Counted from the stretch's first letter, positions 23,487 through 32,170 are shown. The stretch is 64,000 nt of DNA from Bradyrhizobium sp. cir1 (GCF_014198245.1 NZ_JACIHE010000010.1:124001-188000), one strand, 5' to 3'. Made by a program: numbers and translations. The notes: generated by a model not told the origin, from the letters alone.

Positions 23487-24338
23487 TCAGGTCGCCTCGG
23501 CGATGACCTTGTTGCGCAAAATTCCGATGCCGGAGATCTCGACCTCGACGGTGTCGCCCGGGCGCATCCACAAAGGCGGCGTGCGCTTGGCGCCGACGCC
23601 GCCGGGTGTGCCGGTGACGATGACGTCGCCGGGGACGAGCGGGCAGATCGTCGAGATGTAGGCGATCAGCTCGGGGATGGCGGTGATCAGGAGATCAGTG
23701 GTGGTGTCCTGCACCACGGCGCCGTTGAGCCGCGTCTGCAAGCTGAGCTTCGACGGATCGGGAATTTCATCAGCCGTTACCAGCCACGGGCCGAAGCTGC
23801 CGCTCTCGGCAAAAGTCTTGCCGGCGAGGAACTGGCTGGTGTGGCGCTGCCAGTCGCGGATGCTGCCCTCGTTGTAGCAGGCATAACCGGCGATATGGTC
23901 GAGCGCACGGCTCGCGGGAATGTGCCGGCCTTGTTTGCCGATGACGAGCGCGAGTTCGCCCTCATAGTCGAAATCGTCGCTCACATCAGGCTTCACGATG
24001 GGCTGGAGGTGGCCGACCTGGCTGCAAGGGAAGCGGACGAACAGCGCCGGCTTCTCGGTGACGGTGCGACCGGTTTCGGCGACGTGGTCGCGGTAGTTGA
24101 GGCCGACGCAGATGATCTTGCCGGGATCGGGGATGACGGGGGCGAAGGCGATCTTGTCGAGCGGATGATCGGGGTTAGCGGATGCGACGATCTTCGCCGC
24201 CTCGGCGAGGCGACCGGCTTCGAGCAGCTGCCGCAGCGTGGCACAGGGCGCCATGCGCGCGCCAAGATCGACGACGCCATTGTCCTTGACGGCCCCGAAG
24301 GAGGCGCGTCCGCCGGCGACGAATGAGAGTAGCTTCAT
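23487..24338 (-). CDS. fumarylacetoacetate hydrolase (FAH) family protein
   Basis: A 283-residue metal-dependent hydrolase/decarboxylase. The FAH core (about 70-280) shows ICVGLNYRDHVAETG, the acidic metal-binding segment DDFDYEGELALVIGKQG, HIAGYACYNEGSIRDWQ, and ITAIPELIAYISTICPLVPGDVIVTGTPGGVGAKR. In catechol-type degradation such enzymes hydrolyse ring-cleavage products (acylpyruvates, fumarylpyruvate) or isomerise and decarboxylate them. It lies 25 bases downstream of the FAD monooxygenase on the same strand, so the two probably act in one pathway. Substrate not determined. Confidence 0.92.
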   Translation of the reverse strand: MKLLSFVAGGRASFGAVKDNGVVDLGARMAPCATLRQLLEAGRLAEAAKIVASANPDHPLDKIAFAPVIPDPGKIICVGLNYRDHVAETGRTVTEKPALFVRFPCSQVGHLQPIVKPDVSDDFDYEGELALVIGKQGRHIPASRALDHIAGYACYNEGSIRDWQRHTSQFLAGKTFAESGSFGPWLVTADEIPDPSKLSLQTRLNGAVVQDTTTDLLITAIPELIAYISTICPLVPGDVIVTGTPGGVGAKRTPPLWMRPGDTVEVEISGIGILRNKVIAEAT

Positions 24339-24363
24339 GAGATGTCCTTGAAAGTGGGTTCGA

Positions 24364-25887
24364 TCAGGCCGCGGACGGCGCTTGGGCTGGAGGAATTTGG
24401 GTTGCAGGAATGACGGCGGCGACGAGCCGTTCGAGCTCGGTCTCGTTGCGGGCGGTGCCGCGGATGTAGCGGTCGGGACGAGCCAGTGCGGCGACGATGC
24501 CGTGCTCACGCAGCCAGTCTCCGACGCCTTCGGCGTCGTCGTCGGCAAGGATCTCGATCCCCGCCTGCGACAGCGCGAGGCGCGAGGGCAGTGCGGCCGC
24601 GGTCTCGACGAGCAGCACATGATGATAGCCGGTCCGGTCGTCGCTGCGGCGTCCGTCGCTCAGCATGAACTGCGGTGCGAGATGTCCGGCCAGCAGCAGG
24701 TCGCCGAACGCGAGCCCGGGCCCGAGCAGGGGCTTCTTCACTTCCAGCCTGACCGGCGCGTTCTCGCGCGCTTCGCCGGCGGCAAGGCCGGCCTCGATCG
24801 CCTTGGTGTTGATGACACCGCCGAGGCGAATGGCGAGCTCGATGAACTCGCGCACGTGCGGCAGCCGTTCGCTCTGATAGGTGTCGAGGAGATCGGTGCT
24901 CGCGCCGCCGCGGATGACGTCGGCGAGCTTCCAGGCGAGGTTGGCGGCATCGCGGATGCCGGCGCACATGCCCTGGCCGAGGAAGGGCGGGGTCTGGTGC
25001 GCGGAGTCGCCCGCAAGCAGCAGCCGACCGCTCCGCCATTGCTGCGCGATCGCCGAATGAAAAGTGTAGACCGCGGCCCGTTCGAGCTCGGCATCGTCGG
25101 GCGTAATCCAGCGCGACAGCAGTTCCCAGACCTTTGCCGGCTGCGCGACGTCGTTCGAATCTTCGTCCGGAAGGACCGTGATCTCCCAGCGGCGTCGCGT
25201 GCCGGTGCCGCGAACATAGGTCGCCGGCCGCCTGGGATCGCAGTGCTGGAGGCTGTAGTCGCCGAGATCGTCGCGCGCGCGCTTGAGCAGGACGTCGATC
25301 ACAAGCCAGCGCTCGTGGAAGCCGAGATCATCCATCCCGGAGCCGATGAAGCGGCGAACCAGAGAGCGTGCGCCGTCGCAGCCGATCACATAGCCGGCGC
25401 GGACCTCGTTGAGCGTGCCGTTGGAGAGATCCTCATAGCGGACGCGCACGCCGGTCTCGTCCTGGTCCAGCGCGAACACCTCGCAGCGGCTGCGCAAGGT
25501 GACATGCGGCCAGCGCGAAAGGCCGCCGATCAGCACGTCCTCCAGATCGGGCTGGTGGAAGCGGTAGCTGAGATGCCAGCCCATCGGCGTCGGCGTCTGC
25601 GGGCGCGACCAATCCAGCAACATCGTGCCGTTGGCGTCGAGGAAGAGCATGCCGGGGCTGAGGATGACATGTGGCAGGATCGCATCGGCAAGGCCAATGG
25701 TCTGGAATACGCGCATGCATTCGTCGTCGAAATGCACCGCGCGAGGCAGATGATAGGCCTGCGCCTCGCGTTCCAGTACCAGCGTCCGCACGCCGCAAAG
25801 GCCAAGCAGATTGGCCAGCGTGGCGCCAACGGGGCCGCGGCCGACGATGACAACATCGAATTCCGAAATGGCGGATTTATCTTGCAT
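24364..25887 (-). CDS. FAD-dependent aromatic monooxygenase (MhpA-like)
   Basis: A 507-residue class A flavoprotein hydroxylase. FAD/NAD(P)H motifs are all present: GxGxxG in VVIVGRGPVGATLANLLG (about 11-28), the DG motif in VIGCDGARSLVRR (about 170), and the GD motif in LLLAGDSAHQTPPFLGQGMCAGIRDA (about 285-310). PF01494 architecture with a C-terminal thioredoxin-like tail fits 3-(3-hydroxyphenyl)propionate hydroxylase (MhpA) and relatives. It would add a hydroxyl to a phenolic acid, preparing it for extradiol cleavage. First gene of a three-gene minus-strand unit, divergent from a TetR regulator whose likely operator lies in the shared promoter. Confidence 0.9.
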   Translation of the reverse strand: MQDKSAISEFDVVIVGRGPVGATLANLLGLCGVRTLVLEREAQAYHLPRAVHFDDECMRVFQTIGLADAILPHVILSPGMLFLDANGTMLLDWSRPQTPTPMGWHLSYRFHQPDLEDVLIGGLSRWPHVTLRSRCEVFALDQDETGVRVRYEDLSNGTLNEVRAGYVIGCDGARSLVRRFIGSGMDDLGFHERWLVIDVLLKRARDDLGDYSLQHCDPRRPATYVRGTGTRRRWEITVLPDEDSNDVAQPAKVWELLSRWITPDDAELERAAVYTFHSAIAQQWRSGRLLLAGDSAHQTPPFLGQGMCAGIRDAANLAWKLADVIRGGASTDLLDTYQSERLPHVREFIELAIRLGGVINTKAIEAGLAAGEARENAPVRLEVKKPLLGPGLAFGDLLLAGHLAPQFMLSDGRRSDDRTGYHHVLLVETAAALPSRLALSQAGIEILADDDAEGVGDWLREHGIVAALARPDRYIRGTARNETELERLVAAVIPATQIPPAQAPSAA

Positions 25888-26033
25888 GGGGACATCTTTG
25901 TCCCCGGGCGGGCTGCCGCTTCAACGCTGCTGCGCCGAGTGTCCGTCCAGCGGACAGATGCGCTTCGGGCGCGGACGTCTCGGCCGGACAAGGCCCGCGC
26001 ATGGTCAGCTCTTGCAATGAGCGTACGATTGCG

Positions 26034-26055
26034 TATATGTACATCTGAACATATA
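26034..26055. promoter_or_regulatory. candidate TetR operator
   Basis: TATATGT (26034-26040) and ACATATA (26049-26055) form a perfect seven-base inverted repeat with an eight-base spacer. It lies between the FAD monooxygenase gene and the TetR gene, just ahead of the latter's start. Spacing and AT-rich dyad fit a TetR-family dimer site. Confidence 0.5.
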
Positions 26056-26066
26056 TGCAGGTGATC

Positions 26067-26729
26067 ATGGTGAAAGCCAGAAGGAAGACCGCTGTGCCGT
26101 CGCGCCCGCGAGGGCGCCGTAGCAAGGATATGCCGGATGGCCGCGAGGCGCTCCTGGCGGCGGCCATCCATGCGTTTGCCTGCCATGGTTTCGATGGCGC
26201 CGATCTGCGCAGCGTTGCTGCGGCTGCCAATGTCAGCGCCAACCTTGTTCGCGTTCATTTCGGCAACAAGGCTGCGCTCTGGGAGGCGTGCCTCGATCGA
26301 GTCGTCGCGCTTGGGCTTCCGGCCATGGCCGGCGTCCAGGAGATCGCCTGCGATTCCGAGCGCCCGCTCGGTGAACGGCTTTGCGGCGTGATCTCCGCGA
26401 TCGCCGCCTTCTATGCTGCGCATCCGGATGTCAGGGATTTCGTCCTTCGGCATGCCACGGAAGTGCCGGAGCGGGCCGTGCTGGTGTCGGATCAACTTCT
26501 GCGTCCGGCCTACGCGACGGTTCGTCAGCTTTTTTCCGCCGGTATTGAAGCAGGCATCATTCGCAGTCGCCATCCCGCGCTGTTCTTTGCGCTTCTCAAC
26601 GCTGCGCTGAATCAGCCGCCGGCCTTTCCGATGCTGCTGAATCGAATTGCCCCCGAGATCGACCCGGAAACTTCTCGCGATCTGCTCGTCGAGACGACCA
26701 TCGCGACGTTTCTTCACCTTCCATCATGA
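26067..26729 (+). CDS. TetR-family transcriptional regulator
   Basis: A 220-residue regulator. After a basic N-terminal arm (VKARRKTAVPSRPRGRRSKD), the TetR helix-turn-helix reads REALLAAAIHAFACHGFDGADLRSVAAAANVSANLVRVHFGNKAALWEACL (about 27-76). The ligand-binding domain covers the rest. ATG 26067 has an AGGTGA ribosome-binding site; an ATG at 26055 would start inside the putative operator. Divergent from the monooxygenase operon, it probably represses it and itself, with an aromatic compound as inducer (inferred). Confidence 0.9.
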   Translation: MVKARRKTAVPSRPRGRRSKDMPDGREALLAAAIHAFACHGFDGADLRSVAAAANVSANLVRVHFGNKAALWEACLDRVVALGLPAMAGVQEIACDSERPLGERLCGVISAIAAFYAAHPDVRDFVLRHATEVPERAVLVSDQLLRPAYATVRQLFSAGIEAGIIRSRHPALFFALLNAALNQPPAFPMLLNRIAPEIDPETSRDLLVETTIATFLHLPS

Positions 26730-26785
26730 CGCTGGACGACATCGCCAGCCTTGCCAAGCGCCAACGCGAGAGAGTGAGTATTCCC

Positions 26786-27049
26786 ATGCAATTTCGTCTT
26801 GTTCTTGCCTTGCTGAGCGCAACGATCACGCCGGCCCTGGCCCAGTCCGGCCCGAGCGAGGCTGACCAGCGCCAAGCCTGCATGGGAGACGCCCTTCGGC
26901 TTTGCGCCGCTTATGTTCCCGATCGGGACCAGATCAGGAGCTGCATGGCCGCTCAGCGAGATCAGCTCAGCCCACAATGCCGCGCCGTTTTTGATGCGTC
27001 CTCCCAGGCGGTGAGTTCACAACGGCGTGCCGGGTCCAGAGCACCCTAG
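26786..27049 (+). CDS. small secreted Cys-rich (GLG1-like) repeat protein
   Basis: An 87-residue exported protein: signal peptide MQFRLVLALLSATITPALA, then one Cys-rich unit QACMGDALRLCAAYVPDR and SCMAAQRDQLSPQCRAVFD with four Cys. The spacing C-x7-C-x(11-12)-C-x(10)-C and the PDR/LSPQC landmarks match the cysteine-rich repeat found in Golgi GLG1 proteins and in many short rhizobial periplasmic proteins. ATG 26786 follows AGAGTGAG. It starts 56 bases after the TetR gene and its stop overlaps that of the convergent IclR gene. Function unknown. Confidence 0.8.
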   Translation: MQFRLVLALLSATITPALAQSGPSEADQRQACMGDALRLCAAYVPDRDQIRSCMAAQRDQLSPQCRAVFDASSQAVSSQRRAGSRAP

Positions 27050-27837
27050 GACTCGATCGAGATGGCGGCCGCCGTTTCGCGCAGCGGTGCGACGAACCCG
27101 GCGAGGGCTTCGTCGAGCGAAAGCGCCGACCGGATCCAGATAATCGAGATGCAGCCGAACACAACTTCATCGCGGATGATCGGCACGGCGATCGAGGCGG
27201 TCTTGGGATTGTATTCGCCTTCAATGCGGATCGCGTAGCCGCGCGCCTGCGTCTCGGCGATCATCTGATCGAGGCGGCTTTGGTCGAGGAAGGGGCGGTC
27301 GTCGACCTCATCGATGCGGCGCAGATGATTGATGATCAAATCGCGCTCGCGCGCCGGGCAGGCGGCGAGATAGGCGCGGCCGGCCGAGGTTCGCAGCATC
27401 GGCAGGCGCTTGCCGATCATGCCGCGGTCGATCGAGAGCGGGCTGCGCGAATGCGTGGTTTCCTGCACCACCATCGCGGCGTTCTCGTAAGTCGAGAGGT
27501 CGACCGGCCAGACCAGGGTCTTGCTGAGCTCGGCGAGATAAGGCGCCGCCGCCTGGCAGATCACCACGCCGGGGTCGTAGCCATCGCCGAGGCTCAGGGC
27601 GAGCCGGGTGACGCGAAAACGATCATCGCTGGCGCTGCGCGCGACATAGCCGAGTTCCTCCAGCGTCTCGAGCAGGCGGTAGACGGTCGGGCGGGGCAGG
27701 TCGAGCGCGCGGGCGACGTCGCCGGCGCGAATGCCGCCGGAGCGGTTGACCTCCTGCAGCACATCCAGCCCGCGCTTGAAGGCGCGGACGCCCTCCGACT
27801 GCCGCGGCTGTCCGTTCCGCGTCCGCTCCTTGGACAC
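27046..27837 (-). CDS. IclR-family transcriptional regulator
   Basis: A 263-residue regulator with an N-terminal winged helix (VRAFKRGLDVLQEVNRSGGIRAGDVARALDLPRPTVYRLLETLEELGYVAR, about 17-68). A C-terminal IclR effector domain (about 85-260) follows, containing MIGKRLPMLRTSAGRAYLAACP and IRIEGEYNPKTASIAVPI. GTG start at 27837 with GGAGG upstream. This subgroup (MhpR/PcaR-like) activates aromatic catabolic genes. It is divergent from the VOC dioxygenase gene; a dyad CTTTGCG-AA-CGCGAAG near 27881 in the shared promoter could be its site. Likely activator of the ring-cleavage step. Confidence 0.92.
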   Translation of the reverse strand: MSKERTRNGQPRQSEGVRAFKRGLDVLQEVNRSGGIRAGDVARALDLPRPTVYRLLETLEELGYVARSASDDRFRVTRLALSLGDGYDPGVVICQAAAPYLAELSKTLVWPVDLSTYENAAMVVQETTHSRSPLSIDRGMIGKRLPMLRTSAGRAYLAACPARERDLIINHLRRIDEVDDRPFLDQSRLDQMIAETQARGYAIRIEGEYNPKTASIAVPIIRDEVVFGCISIIWIRSALSLDEALAGFVAPLRETAAAISIES

Positions 27838-27984
27838 TTCGTATTTCCTCCCTTGTGGCGCTCGGCTGCGCGATTATCGTCTTTGCGAACGCGAAGCGAT
27901 TGCGGAACGTCACCGTAGGATCGTGCGCGGCCGGTATCAAGTTCGCCGCAGTGCAGCGGGGGCGATGCCTTTGGGAGAACGTCG

Positions 27985-28968
27985 ATGGAAATCACCGCGC
28001 TCGGCTATATCGGGATCAACTCGTCGCAGCTCGACCAATGGGGCCGGATGGCGACCGGGCTGCTCGGCATGCAGCAGGTCGATCGAGGCGGCAAGATGCG
28101 CGCCTTCCGCATGGACGATCGCAAGCAGCGGCTGATCGTCGACGGCAGCAGCGATGCCGGGCTGGCCGTGATGGGCTGGGAGGTGCCGTCGACCGCTGAA
28201 CTGGATCAGCTGGCGGGCCGACTGGAAAGCCACGGCGTCAAGGTCGCGCGCGGCTCGCGCGCGCTGGCCGACGAACGGCATGTGGCCGAGCTGATCACGT
28301 TCGCTGATCCCGCCGGCAACCGGCTGGAGGCCTTCTGCAAGCCGGAGCTCGCGAGCGAGCCGTTCAAGCCGGGTCGGCCGATCTCGGGTTTCCGCACCGG
28401 AGCGCTCGGCATGGGGCACGTCGTGCTCAATGTCGAGGACGTCGAGCCGCTGTTGCCGTTCTATCGGGACGTGCTCGGCTTCCACGTCTCGGATTTCGGA
28501 CTCAAGCCTTACGGGCTCTATTTCTTCCACGTCAACGGCCGCCACCACTCCTTTGCGATGGTCGGCTCCGGGCGCAAGGCGATGCATCATTTCATGGTCG
28601 AGCTCGGCAGCCTCGACGATGTCGGGCAGGGCTACGACCTCGCGCAGCTCGAAGATGGTCGCGTCGTCTATACGCTGGGCCGGCATACCAACGACCACAT
28701 GACGTCGTTCTACGTGAATACGCCCTCCGGCTTCTTCATCGAATATGGCTGGGGCGGGCGCGTCATCGACCCCGAAACCTGGCAGCCGCACGAGACGTTC
28801 GACGGCCCGTCGCTGTGGGGCCACGAGCGGCTCAACATGCCGGAGGAGCAGCGCAAGCGCCTGCGCGACATGCGGATGGATGCGGCTGCGCGCGGCGTGC
28901 GCGTCGCCGATCCGCGCGTGCCGCCGCTCAACTGCGCATGGCTGGACTCGGTCGTCGCGCGCGAATGA
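27985..28968 (+). CDS. extradiol dioxygenase, type I (BphC/VOC family)
   Basis: A 327-residue two-domain vicinal-oxygen-chelate enzyme cleaving catecholic rings next to the hydroxyls. The N-terminal non-catalytic VOC unit (about 5-115) begins ITALGYIGINSSQLDQWGRMATGLLGM. The C-terminal catalytic unit supplies Fe(II) ligands: His in LGMGHVVLNVED, His in TNDHMTSFYVNTPSGF and Glu in FFIEYGWGG. This arrangement matches 2,3-dihydroxybiphenyl-type dioxygenases. With the FAD hydroxylase and FAH-family hydrolase nearby, it would perform meta cleavage of the hydroxylated aromatic acid. Divergent from an IclR regulator. Confidence 0.93.
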   Translation: MEITALGYIGINSSQLDQWGRMATGLLGMQQVDRGGKMRAFRMDDRKQRLIVDGSSDAGLAVMGWEVPSTAELDQLAGRLESHGVKVARGSRALADERHVAELITFADPAGNRLEAFCKPELASEPFKPGRPISGFRTGALGMGHVVLNVEDVEPLLPFYRDVLGFHVSDFGLKPYGLYFFHVNGRHHSFAMVGSGRKAMHHFMVELGSLDDVGQGYDLAQLEDGRVVYTLGRHTNDHMTSFYVNTPSGFFIEYGWGGRVIDPETWQPHETFDGPSLWGHERLNMPEEQRKRLRDMRMDAAARGVRVADPRVPPLNCAWLDSVVARE

Positions 28969-28989
28969 TCGGTCGCTTCTCGGCGTCGA

Positions 28990-29652
28990 TCACGCTTCGC
29001 CGAGATCGACCTGCGTAAGCAATCCCTGGCGCAGCGCCAGGCGGACCAGCTCGATGTCGGAGCCGACGCCGAGCTTGTCCTTGATCAGGGAATGCAGGTT
29101 CGCCACCGTCTTCGGGCTGACGTGCAGCGTCTCGGCGATCTCGTCCGTCGTCCTCTCGGCGAGCAGCAGCCGCAGCACCTCGAACTCGCGCGGCGTGAGC
29201 ACGTCCGCCGCCGAGCTCTCGCCGGCGAGCCGGCTCAGTGCGAGCTCGTGGTCGATATCGGGGCTGATGGCGATCCTGCCGGCGAGCACGTCCATCACCG
29301 CGCGCACCAAGGTCTCGGGCGGGCTGGTCTTGGTGACATAGCCCCGCGCGCCGGCGCGGATCGCCTGCACGGCAAAGCCGGCATTCTGGTGCATGGTGAA
29401 GACGAGGATCTTTGCGCCCTTGTCCCGTTGCCGGATGCGCCTCACGGCCTCGATGCCGCCGATGCCGGGCATACTCAAATCCATGATGACGAGATCCGGC
29501 GCCTCGGATTTGTACAGCCGGTAGGCCTCCGCGCCGTCGGACGCTTCGGCGACGACACGCAGGCCGGGCTGCTTCTCGAGCACCGAGCGATAGCCCTCGC
29601 GGACCACCGAATGGTCGTCGACCAGCAGGATGGTCGCATCGCCCGCGCTCAT
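28990..29652 (-). CDS. NarL/FixJ-family response regulator
   Basis: A 220-residue response regulator. Receiver (about 7-120): acidic pair in LLVDDHS, phospho-acceptor Asp in DLVIMDLSMPG, Thr in LVFTMHQ and Lys in GYVTKTSP. The LuxR helix-turn-helix (about 150-205) is LTPREFEVLRLLLAERTTDEIAETLHVSPKTVANLHSLIKDKL. Its ATG overlaps the stop... of its own reading frame's upstream partner, in that the kinase gene ends four bases inside it on the same strand order: kinase upstream at 31034, stop at 29649. A hairpin TCTCGGCG/CGCCGAGA (28978-29005) at its 3' end may terminate both it and the convergent dioxygenase gene. Partner of the kinase at 29649-31034. Confidence 0.93.
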   Translation of the reverse strand: MSAGDATILLVDDHSVVREGYRSVLEKQPGLRVVAEASDGAEAYRLYKSEAPDLVIMDLSMPGIGGIEAVRRIRQRDKGAKILVFTMHQNAGFAVQAIRAGARGYVTKTSPPETLVRAVMDVLAGRIAISPDIDHELALSRLAGESSAADVLTPREFEVLRLLLAERTTDEIAETLHVSPKTVANLHSLIKDKLGVGSDIELVRLALRQGLLTQVDLGEA

Positions 29653-31034
29653 GCCGCATGATCCAGGAACTGCCGATCGACGGCTTCGAGCGGAATGACG
29701 ACACGCAGGGCGGAGCCGCCGTTCGGTCCGGCTTCAAAGCTCAGCCGGCCGCGGAGCGCCGCGACGCGTTCGCGCATGCCGAGCAGGCCCATGCCCGATT
29801 TCGCGGCGGGCTCGTTCGACCGACCGTCATCGTCGATCGCAAGCGCGATCTCGTCGGGACGCATCGTCAATTCCAGACTCACCCTGGTGGCGCCGGCATG
29901 CTTGGCGGCGTTGGTAAGGGCCTCCTGCACGATGCGGTAGAGGTTGGCGCTGACCGCGGCGGGCAGGATCTCGAAGGCGCCGTCGAAACGGATCGAAAAC
30001 CGCGTCTCGCCGTGGCTGCGCCCGTTCCAGCCGGCGACCAGGCCTTCGAGGCTGGCGACAAGCCCGAGCTCCTCGACGTCGGGCGGCCGCAGCCGGAACA
30101 GCGTGCCGCGCAGCGTCTCCATCATGCCGGTTGCGGTCCGCGAAATGCCGTCGCATTCGGACAGCAGGGACGGGCAATCCTGCGCGGCAGTCTGGCGGGC
30201 GGAGGAGGCCAGCGCGCGGATGGCGGCCAGCGACTGGCCGAACTCGTCGTGCAGCTCGCGGGCGAGATGGCGGCGTTCCTCGTCCTGGAGCGCGATCAGT
30301 TTCCGCGTCAGCTCGCTGCGCTCGGCAAGCGCGGTGTCGAGGCTTTGGGCGAGATGGTTGAAGACATCGCGGATGGCAGAGAGCTCGGCGAGGTCGAACG
30401 GCGGCAGTCGCGTCGTGAGGTCGCCGGCGGCGATGCGTTCGAGACCGGTTCGGATCATCCGGGTGGGCCGCAGCGCGCGCGCCAGCGCGGCGTAGACCAG
30501 CGCGCACAGCAGCGGCAATGCGATCGCAAGCGCGATCATGAGACGGCCGGCCTCGTGCCAGGCCTCGGCAGTCTGCACCGCCGGATCGACCGAGACCACG
30601 GTCTCGCCGAGCTTCGTGCCGCGCACGATCACCGGCCGCGCCGCCTCGCGGCCTGGGTCGAACAGGCTGCGGTAGAAGGCGGCGAAGGCCTGCGGCGGCG
30701 GGCTCGCCGGGGCAGGCGCGCCGCTGCAGAAGCGCTGCAGCATGTCGCCGCCGGGGCCACGGAATGCCAGGCACAGGCCGGGCGTCATCACATAGGCCGC
30801 GACGGGATCAAGATTTGGAAAGTCCGAGCGCGGGCCGGCCACCCACTGGATCTTGCCTTGTTGCAGCTCCAGCGACTTCGCCACAATGGCGGCAATGCTG
30901 TCGCTGCGCGCGTGCGCCGCGCGGTCAGCCGTGACAAGGAAATAGGCGGAGATCGCGGCGAAGCAGGCGGCCGATATGGCGGCCACGCGCAGCGTCAGAC
31001 GGACCTTGAGATCGAACCTCGGACGGTTCCACAT
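29649..31034 (-). CDS. NarX/UhpB-type sensor histidine kinase
   Basis: A 461-residue membrane kinase. Two membrane helices (about 10-32 and 165-190) enclose a periplasmic sensor (about 35-165). HAMP follows (RALRPTRMIRTGLERIAAGDLTTRLPP), then the HisKA_3 phospho-acceptor motif in EERRHLARELHDEFGQSLAAIRA and a C-terminal HATPase with DDDGRSN and GMGLLGMRERVAALRG. This class donates phosphate to NarL-type regulators. The stop overlaps the response-regulator ATG by four bases, giving translational coupling. Divergent from the DUF3280-like gene. The signal is unknown; related pairs in methylotrophic and alcohol-using rhizobia sit near quinoprotein dehydrogenases, none of which is visible here. 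Confidence 0.93.
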   Translation of the reverse strand: MWNRPRFDLKVRLTLRVAAISAACFAAISAYFLVTADRAAHARSDSIAAIVAKSLELQQGKIQWVAGPRSDFPNLDPVAAYVMTPGLCLAFRGPGGDMLQRFCSGAPAPASPPPQAFAAFYRSLFDPGREAARPVIVRGTKLGETVVSVDPAVQTAEAWHEAGRLMIALAIALPLLCALVYAALARALRPTRMIRTGLERIAAGDLTTRLPPFDLAELSAIRDVFNHLAQSLDTALAERSELTRKLIALQDEERRHLARELHDEFGQSLAAIRALASSARQTAAQDCPSLLSECDGISRTATGMMETLRGTLFRLRPPDVEELGLVASLEGLVAGWNGRSHGETRFSIRFDGAFEILPAAVSANLYRIVQEALTNAAKHAGATRVSLELTMRPDEIALAIDDDGRSNEPAAKSGMGLLGMRERVAALRGRLSFEAGPNGGSALRVVIPLEAVDRQFLDHAA

Positions 31035-31226
31035 CGGCAGGCACCTGATGCGAACGGAATTGTCGCCACTGTATTAAACGGCAGAACGCAGGCGGCGGGA
31101 AGCGTTCCCGCCGTACTGCACTGCAACGTCGTGAAATTTTCCCGGCGTTCGTCGGGACAGTCACGGCTGCGCGGTCTCAGGCGACCCGTCCAGATTTGCG
31201 GGGCCGCTCCATCCCACGAGGCGTTC

Positions 31227-32084
31227 ATGCACCGCTCCCGGTTGATTCTCGCTGCTGTTCTCCTGTTCGTCCTCTCTCATTCGCCGGCCGGCGCCGAGGC
31301 CATCGGCGTTGCCATGGACGATTTCAGCTATACCGACACGTCTGCCGAGCCGGCCAACCAGACCGCGGCCCACGAGCGGCGGCTGTCGGCGTTCATGGCT
31401 GCGCTCAGGCGGGATGTCAGTGCGGACGGTCGCTACCGGCTCACGCCATCGGCCCAGGACGGCGCGGCGTTCAAGGTCATCGGCGGCATCCAGAAGACCA
31501 GCACGCTGGTGCAATGGGCCAAGGTCGCCGTGATCGATGTCGGCGCCAAAAAGCTCGTGATGGACAAGCTCTACACCTTCCGCGGCGACAATGATGAAGC
31601 ATGGGAGCGGGCCGAGATGTTTGTCTCCCGCGAGGTGATGGCCGCGCTCGCTACGCCCGCGCCGGTCGCGCTGGCTGTGTTCGAGTTCGAGCTCGAGGAC
31701 ACGACTGCTGCGTCAGGCGGTGCGTCGGCCACGTCGGATGCGTCGTATCTGGCCGAAGTCACCGCCAGCGTGCGCGAGTCGCTCAGCCAGTCCGGCCGCT
31801 ACCGCATCGTCGATGTCAGCGGCGAGACAACGAAGGTGCACGCCTTGCGCGACTGTGGCGGCTGCGAGGCCGGGATCGCGCAAAAGCTAGGTGCGGACCA
31901 GTCGCTGATCGGGGTGGTGCGGCGGGTCAGCCGCACCGAATACACGCTCGGCTTCCAGCTCCGCGATGCCAGGACCGGTGAGGTGCTGACGCGCGGCGAC
32001 AGCGGCCTGCGCATGGGCGCGGACTATTCGTGGAAGCGGGGTGCGGTCCGCCTGGTCAGCGACCGGCTGATCGAGAGCCAGTAG
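31227..32084 (+). CDS. secreted DUF3280/DUF2380-like protein
   Basis: A 285-residue exported protein. The signal peptide is MHRSRLILAAVLLFVLSHSPAGA. Two related halves follow: GVAMDDFSYTDTSAEPANQTAAHERRLSAFMAALRRDVSADGRYRL, and ALAVFEFELEDTTA…YLAEVTASVRESLSQSGRYRIVD. Each reads 'function/defect-like' F-x-F-x-D/E then a helix ending in SGRYR or DGRYR, so an internal duplication of the DUF2380 unit is evident. One CGGCEAG Cys pair lies in the second half. ACGAGG precedes ATG 31227. Divergent from the two-component operon, with which it is probably linked. Function unknown. Confidence 0.8.
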   Translation: MHRSRLILAAVLLFVLSHSPAGAEAIGVAMDDFSYTDTSAEPANQTAAHERRLSAFMAALRRDVSADGRYRLTPSAQDGAAFKVIGGIQKTSTLVQWAKVAVIDVGAKKLVMDKLYTFRGDNDEAWERAEMFVSREVMAALATPAPVALAVFEFELEDTTAASGGASATSDASYLAEVTASVRESLSQSGRYRIVDVSGETTKVHALRDCGGCEAGIAQKLGADQSLIGVVRRVSRTEYTLGFQLRDARTGEVLTRGDSGLRMGADYSWKRGAVRLVSDRLIESQ

Positions 32085-32093
32085 CTTTATTGT

Positions 32094-32170
32094 TTGAGCA
32101 TGATCTCCGCGCAAACGCGTTACGCGTTTGTCGCGAGGGAAAACCGCTGCACACTTTCCCGGATCATGCC
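32094..32170. repeat. extragenic palindrome, GCATGATC family, copy with CGCGTTACGCG insert
   Basis: GAGCATGATCTCCGCGCAAA … GGGAAAACCGCTGCACACTTTCCCGGATCATGCCC is a single-part relative of the elements at 18829-18873, 36153-36197 and 37720-37768. Its centre includes the extra dyad AAACGCGTTACGCGTTT. It lies between the DUF3280-like gene and the convergent dehydrogenase stop codon. Confidence 0.75.

Noticed and set aside
29658..32084. A plus-strand frame running from the histidine kinase region into the DUF3280-like gene, suggesting an 800-residue protein
   Set aside because: Its first two thirds are the complement of the kinase gene. A signal peptide and ribosome-binding site mark the true start at 31227.
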